Assembly (NCBI RefSeq): GCF_014633365.1
Contig: NC_068349.1
Location: 31,448,753 to 31,512,752 of the forward strand
From: Diospyros lotus
Taxonomy: Eukaryota; Streptophyta; Magnoliopsida; Ericales; Ebenaceae
Direction of reading: 5' to 3'
Length of the DNA stretch: 64,000 bases
Part shown: positions 59,783-64,000 of the stretch, piece by piece
Numbering within the stretch: the stretch's first letter is position 1
Layout: each line of letters opens with the position of its first letter
The notes under the pieces: generated by a model
The model's database searches: none
What the model was told of the DNA's origin: nothing
What the model saw: only the letters and a program-made list of their open reading frames with translations
Translations under genes and position numbers: made by a program

Positions 59783-61852
59783 AACATTCGAAGTTGATGG
59801 AAGTTCTGTCATCATCAGTAATCACCAAAAACTTGGCACGTGTATCAAAACACCTTTGGAATAACCAAATATGCCACTCCCGTAGAACTTATACACAATG
59901 TACACTGTTTTTTTCCCTATCAAAATTACCTGTTAGGGAAAGAAAATGTATCAGCTTTGGGCATCCTTCTTTATAGAGAGAATAGCATGTTAAGATGGCC
60001 ACATTAACCCATTAAATATTCATCAAAAGTATTCCACTCAAGCATCAGACCTCCATCAAGGCATAAAGCACAGAAAACTTCCACTGACTGGACCTAGAGA
60101 ACATATTTTTGTAAGGGAAAAGTTGATTCAATAGCATATCTACCCAGGTCAAGAGGCAGGATTTCTTCTTGGCAGTCCAGCTTCTAATTCATGGAACCCA
60201 GAACATGCTATGGTTTCTGCTTTGGTCTCCTTGCCCCTAATGTGCTTAATCATGATCAGCATGTAATAAGGTCACAAATTGATTCTGGAGGTTTTTTGAG
60301 GAGAGAATATGGTCTTTTTTTTTTCCCTTCATTTGGGGGTAGGTTCTTTTTTTTTTTTTGGGGGGGGGGGGGGGGGGGTTGTTAAGGGCTGGTTGTTTGG
60401 TTGGGCTTTGGAGGGTTCATTGTAACCAGGTGGGTTGAGTTTTTTGGGTTGACCCTCTTGAAGGGAAAATGACCATGTTTTGGCCACAGGATTGGCTGGA
60501 TCATAAACCCCTTCACGGATCTTTCCTTAATCATTTTCACCTAGTAACAGTATGCAAGGGGTATTGGGTGAAAGCTTCTCTCTATCCTCTAATGGCATGG
60601 CCTAGAACTTTCTATTCAGGCATAACCTCCATGATAGAGTGACTGATCTCATGATCATTCCATTTCTAGCCAAGAGATATTTTCCAGCAAAGACAGGCAT
60701 TTTCTGTTCACATGTTTTATAGGAGCTTCTTTGTCAAGCAGGGATTGCCTTACTTCTCATGAAGTCATCTACAGACTCGACACTCCTAGAGTGGTGCTGC
60801 GCTAGTGCTTCATGAGCAAAAAGAGCAAGGGGATGACTAATTACTTCCTTATGGAGTGGCAGTGGCCATTTGGGCCTCAACTTTTTCCATTTTCATGGTC
60901 TAGAATATAAATGTGGGCCCTGGTAGTATCAGTAAGGTTGTTCTTTTATGACTAGAAGGTCCAAATTTGAGTTGTGAAAACAGCCTCTTTGCAAAGCAAA
61001 AGTAAAGCTACGTACAAAAATAAACTTTTCCTGAACCTTGCAAAATGGAGAGCTTCATACACTTGGAATGCCCTTTCTTTTATTTTTCTTCCTTTTTCCC
61101 CAGTAAAGTTCCATTGGCGACTCCCTTTTCAGTGCATAGAAGACAACGTCAATAATAGTGTTGGATTGTCAACACTTACGGGGTTGTGGGTGCTTGACTC
61201 TCTTTTTGGGTTCAGAAAGTTGCTGCCCCTTGTATGATGTGGTCTTACATGGAGAGCAATAGCAGAGCTTTCAAGGTCATTAAGCATCAAGTGCCTAATC
61301 ATATTATGAAGTGACTCAGTTTTTGTGGATGAGAAATCAAAGTCACTTTTTTGTCAAGCTTTTGATCCATAATTTGGATATTTGTATGCCTGTGATATAT
61401 AAGCTCTTTGCTCTTTGTAACACTGGGTGTTGGTCCTTTTTCTCATAAGCTTTGCCCTCACAGGAGGTACTTTTCTAGTCTATAGAATTTTATCTATCAT
61501 TATAGAAAAAAGATCTTAGTAATATTTAAATCAAGAAGCTAGTTTTTACAGAGGTATCCATGTAAAACACAACCCAGCAGCAATTGCCTAAGCAATATAC
61601 ATATAATCAGATTGGAATTATCTAAAATGAAACGCACACCTCTGGTAAAGCAAGTCAAATCAGTATAAAAAATAATCTGGAAGCAGCTGCCTTTTTTAAT
61701 AAATTTAGATACACCCCTTTTACTTTTAAAGAGATCAAGATAACATTTAAATTGAAGACAGAAAAACAGTTTCTTTCTGAGCAAAAAGTTTTTGTTGAGC
61801 ATCGTGGGATTGATTGTGTGTGCATGGTAATGTTTTTGGAGTCCTTCCATAT
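59783..61852. other. Region upstream of the visible OSCP exons, no gene recognised
   Basis: Probably OSCP intron if the gene continues past the window. It contains a T tract next to a G19 tract (60349-60378). Frames such as 60974-61237 and 61850-61539 show no domain. I looked for the OSCP N-terminal exons on the minus strand and did not find them. Confidence 0.4.
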
Positions 61853-62253
61853 GTGATCTATTATCGTCAGCAGCAAGGCGACAAGATTCTGATAATAAGA
61901 TAAGACGATATGCAGCAGATTACTGAGAAGTAAATTATTAAAGGAAGAAGATTAAGATAAGCTACAGCTGCCGTCCCTAATTGCTAGGAGAAGATAAGGC
62001 TACATCCATTCCTAAGATTTAGGAGAAAAAATCTCTCCTTAATCAATTGTTGGTTTTGTATTTTAAATTCCTAGATTTTTGGTAGCTTGTGTATTTAAAG
62101 AAGCTGCTTGTATCATTTGTGATATACAGGAATAATACTTCGGTTTCCCTATTCATTCCTTAGGGTTTTGTTAATCTTAGCCTGATACGATAAACCCTAG
62201 TGCCTTCATTGCACAGCTCACAGCCCTTTCATCGTTTTTCTTCATCTTTGAGT

Positions 62254-62383
62254 GCCTTTATTACACAGCCTGCATTGTTTCACCTAGGATTCATTCCATG
62301 CCATCTTTAAACCTTATTGCCTTTATTACACAGCCTGCATTGTTTCACCTAGGATTCATTCCATGCCATCTTTAAACCTTATT
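62254..62383 (+). repeat. Perfect 65-bp tandem duplication before the gag ATG
   Basis: 62254-62318 and 62319-62383 are identical: each starts GCCTTTATTACACAGCC and ends AAACCTTATT. It lies in the leader of the copia element, 17 bases before the gag start. Confidence 0.93.
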
Positions 62384-62400
62384 GCTCAAATCAAAAAACC

Positions 62401-63924
62401 ATGTCTGAAATCTCGGAAACAACAGCCCCTACCATGAGTTCTGGAGACATCAGTTCAGTTGATCAACCCAATGGAGGAGGAGAACTACTGAGTGTTCATC
62501 AATCCTACCGGCTAGATGGGAGAAATTATCTCCAATGGGCCCAGCTTATCAAAACTTTCGTTAAGGGTCGTGGGAAAGGTAGCCATCTAACCAGATTACC
62601 CCCATAGAAGGAGGATCCATCTTTCACAGTATGGAATGTGGAAGATTCCCTGATCATGTCGTGGATATGGAGTACCATGCAGCCAGAAATCAGCAAGAAC
62701 TACAAGTTCTTGAGCACAGCAAGGGAGATATGGAAAACTGTCCAACAAATCTACTCCAAGGTCAAGGATGCATCGGTGATTTTTCGAGGTAAAAACTAAG
62801 ATAAGTACCACAAAACAAGGTCAGTTATCAGTTACTGATTATTTCAATAAGATGAAAGGATTGTGGCTAGAGCTGGATCAATATCAGGTAATAAAGATGG
62901 TATGTAGTGAGGATGCTGCCACCCTCAATCGGATGCTTGAAAGGGACCGGATTGTTGAGTTCTTGGCAGGCCTAAACCTTGAGTTTGATCAAGTTATGGT
63001 TTAAGTTTTAGGTAAGGATAAACTTCCTAGCCTAAATGAGGTTTTTGCCATCATAAGGAGTGAAGAGAATAGAAGATATGTGTTATGGTAGTTAGCTGAG
63101 TAATCTAAATAAATGTGTAGTTAGTTAGGCTACTAGAATTTGAATTTCCATTTTAGCATGCTGGCAGAATGAATGTTCCAGCATGTTGTTAGCCATTGTA
63201 AGCGCACATGGGCAAGGGACCAACCGTTTTTGGAGCCCAAACTTAGCCCGGATCAGTATAACTGATCAAGTGCCAAACTACACATGTTGAATGAAATTGG
63301 AAATTAGTTTCCCTCCAATTCTCTCTCTCTAAATCTCTCTCTCTGTTCTGATCTCTCTCTCCTTCCCAAATATCTTCTATTCTCTCCCAATTCTCGTTAT
63401 CAATTCCTCGAGAACTCTCTTGTCAAACTTGTAATCTGACAATATACTATGCTTACAAAACATAACACTGAAGGGTCAACTCTTGTGACCAGCAACAAAG
63501 AATGAGGAGGAACTAAATTTGGAAAACAAGTTGTTCATAACCAAGGGTCCAATCATGAGGGGCAATGGTGCACATATTGTTAGAAGCCACGGCATACCAG
63601 GGAAACATGCTTCAAATTGCATGGAAAATAAGCTATTTTGGGCCGAATTGGAGGCTTCAAGAACATGAAGCCTCAGGGCTATATATCCAACAAAGATCCG
63701 GAGGAAGTTGCTCATAAAGGGGACATAGCTGAGGCTGGTTCTACTCAGCTAAATCCAGAGGAGCTAAGCAAGCTAAAAGCCTTCCTTCGGGCATTCCAAG
63801 ATGGAGCATCTTGCTCACTGGTACAGCAAGGTAAATCACTAACTTCTGGGATTTTTTCAGCTCCTAAATCTGATAGGAATAACATGTGGATCCTTGATTC
63901 AGGAGCCACTGACCATATGACCCC
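62401..63924 (+). pseudogene. Copia gag and protease remnants
   Basis: The first frame (62401-62607) has YRLDGRNYLQWAQLIKTFVK, the copia N-terminal gag motif, and ends in TAG. Homology goes on: WSTMQPEISKNYKFLSTARE, VTDYFNKMKGLWLELDQY, FLAGLNLEFDQVM, LPSLNEVFAIIRSEE. After the 387-bp insertion it resumes with STLVTSNKE, CTYC*KPRHTRETCFKLHG (knuckle with a stop) and, at about 63889-63924, WILDSGATDHMT, an intact protease motif with catalytic D-S-G. Confidence 0.88.
63081..63467 (+). mobile_element. 387-bp solo LTR or TRIM-like LTR inside copia gag
   Basis: Begins TGTTATGGTAG and ends ACAAAACATAACA, with perfect 7-bp terminal inverted repeats TGTTATG/CATAACA. It interrupts the gag reading after RRYV, which resumes at STLVTS. 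The interior has CT microsatellites at 63321-63360. The flanks ATATG and CTGAA do not match, so no target duplication can be shown. Confidence 0.7.
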
Positions 63925-64000
63925 TTGTTTACATGTTTTTGACACCTATGAACCCTTTAAAATCACTAAACACGTTACCATTGCAAATGGAACATCTGGG

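Larger units (their letters stand above)
61853..64000 (+). mobile_element. Ty1/copia retrotransposon, 5' part, running off the window
   Basis: An LTR-like start TGTGATCTATTATCGTCAGC (about 61853) is followed by a TATA-like GTATTTAAAG (62092) and a leader. Gag starts at the ATG 62401, the zinc knuckle and protease follow, and the window ends in the protease-to-integrase section. LTR ends and PBS are not certain. Gag has stops and a 387-bp LTR insertion, so the element is defective. Confidence 0.8.

Overview
The window is nuclear DNA of a seed plant, most likely a woody eudicot or magnoliid. I cannot name the species. The evidence is three recognisable plant genes: a plant-type ankyrin + tandem CCCH zinc-finger protein, an R2R3-MYB of the MYB46/MYB83 secondary-wall type, and the C-terminal exons of the mitochondrial ATP synthase OSCP subunit. 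They lie among long AT-rich spacers filled with nested LTR retrotransposons, a tRNA-derived SINE and many (CT/GA)n microsatellites. There is no sign of bacterial or organellar sequence.

Layout. 1-540: AT-rich spacer. 540-4343: CCCH gene on the plus strand, with a CT-rich leader, a leader intron (1181-2134) and one uninterrupted 732-codon reading frame. 4344-10791: spacer with one SINE (8194-8440, 12-bp target duplications). 10792-14040: an old solo LTR and a decayed Ty3/gypsy fragment. 14466-32820: a 335-bp tandem duplication whose second unit is split by a SIRE/Maximus-like copia element on the minus strand (14947-32631, TSD CTTTT). Its left LTR holds a truncated iMet-primed element, which holds a solo LTR (16421-20806, TSD TTCGG), which holds another solo LTR (17042-19480, TSD CAACG). 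Its right LTR holds a 1.2-kb insertion.

33680-39010: decayed plus-strand copia pol, split by a second copy of the 17-19 kb solo LTR in inverted orientation (34734-37131, TSD TTATT) and by a non-autonomous element (about 37682-38630). 39030-49380: Tat-like Ty3/gypsy pol with an internal 597-bp tandem duplication, a solo LTR (42404-44134, TSD AAGGG), a 75-bp minisatellite, and an inverted related LTR that itself carries a sister of the 37.7-kb insertion. 49380-51290: AT-rich spacer.

51330-53116: MYB46-like gene on the minus strand, two exons, with GA/CT microsatellites at the splice donor, after the stop and through the upstream region. 55412-58233: last three visible exons of OSCP on the minus strand. 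Upstream of them are a candidate DNA transposon (58741-59782) and a 5'-intact copia element (about 61853-64000+). The OSCP 5' exons are not in the window.

The three genes have no evident joint pathway: one is a nuclear/cytoplasmic RNA- or DNA-binding stress regulator, one a wall-biosynthesis master regulator, one a housekeeping mitochondrial subunit. The most informative content is the transposon stratigraphy, which can be dated layer by layer from target-site duplications and two intact empty sites inside the window, and the duplicated splice acceptor in the CCCH leader. I did not find a convincing new biological system.
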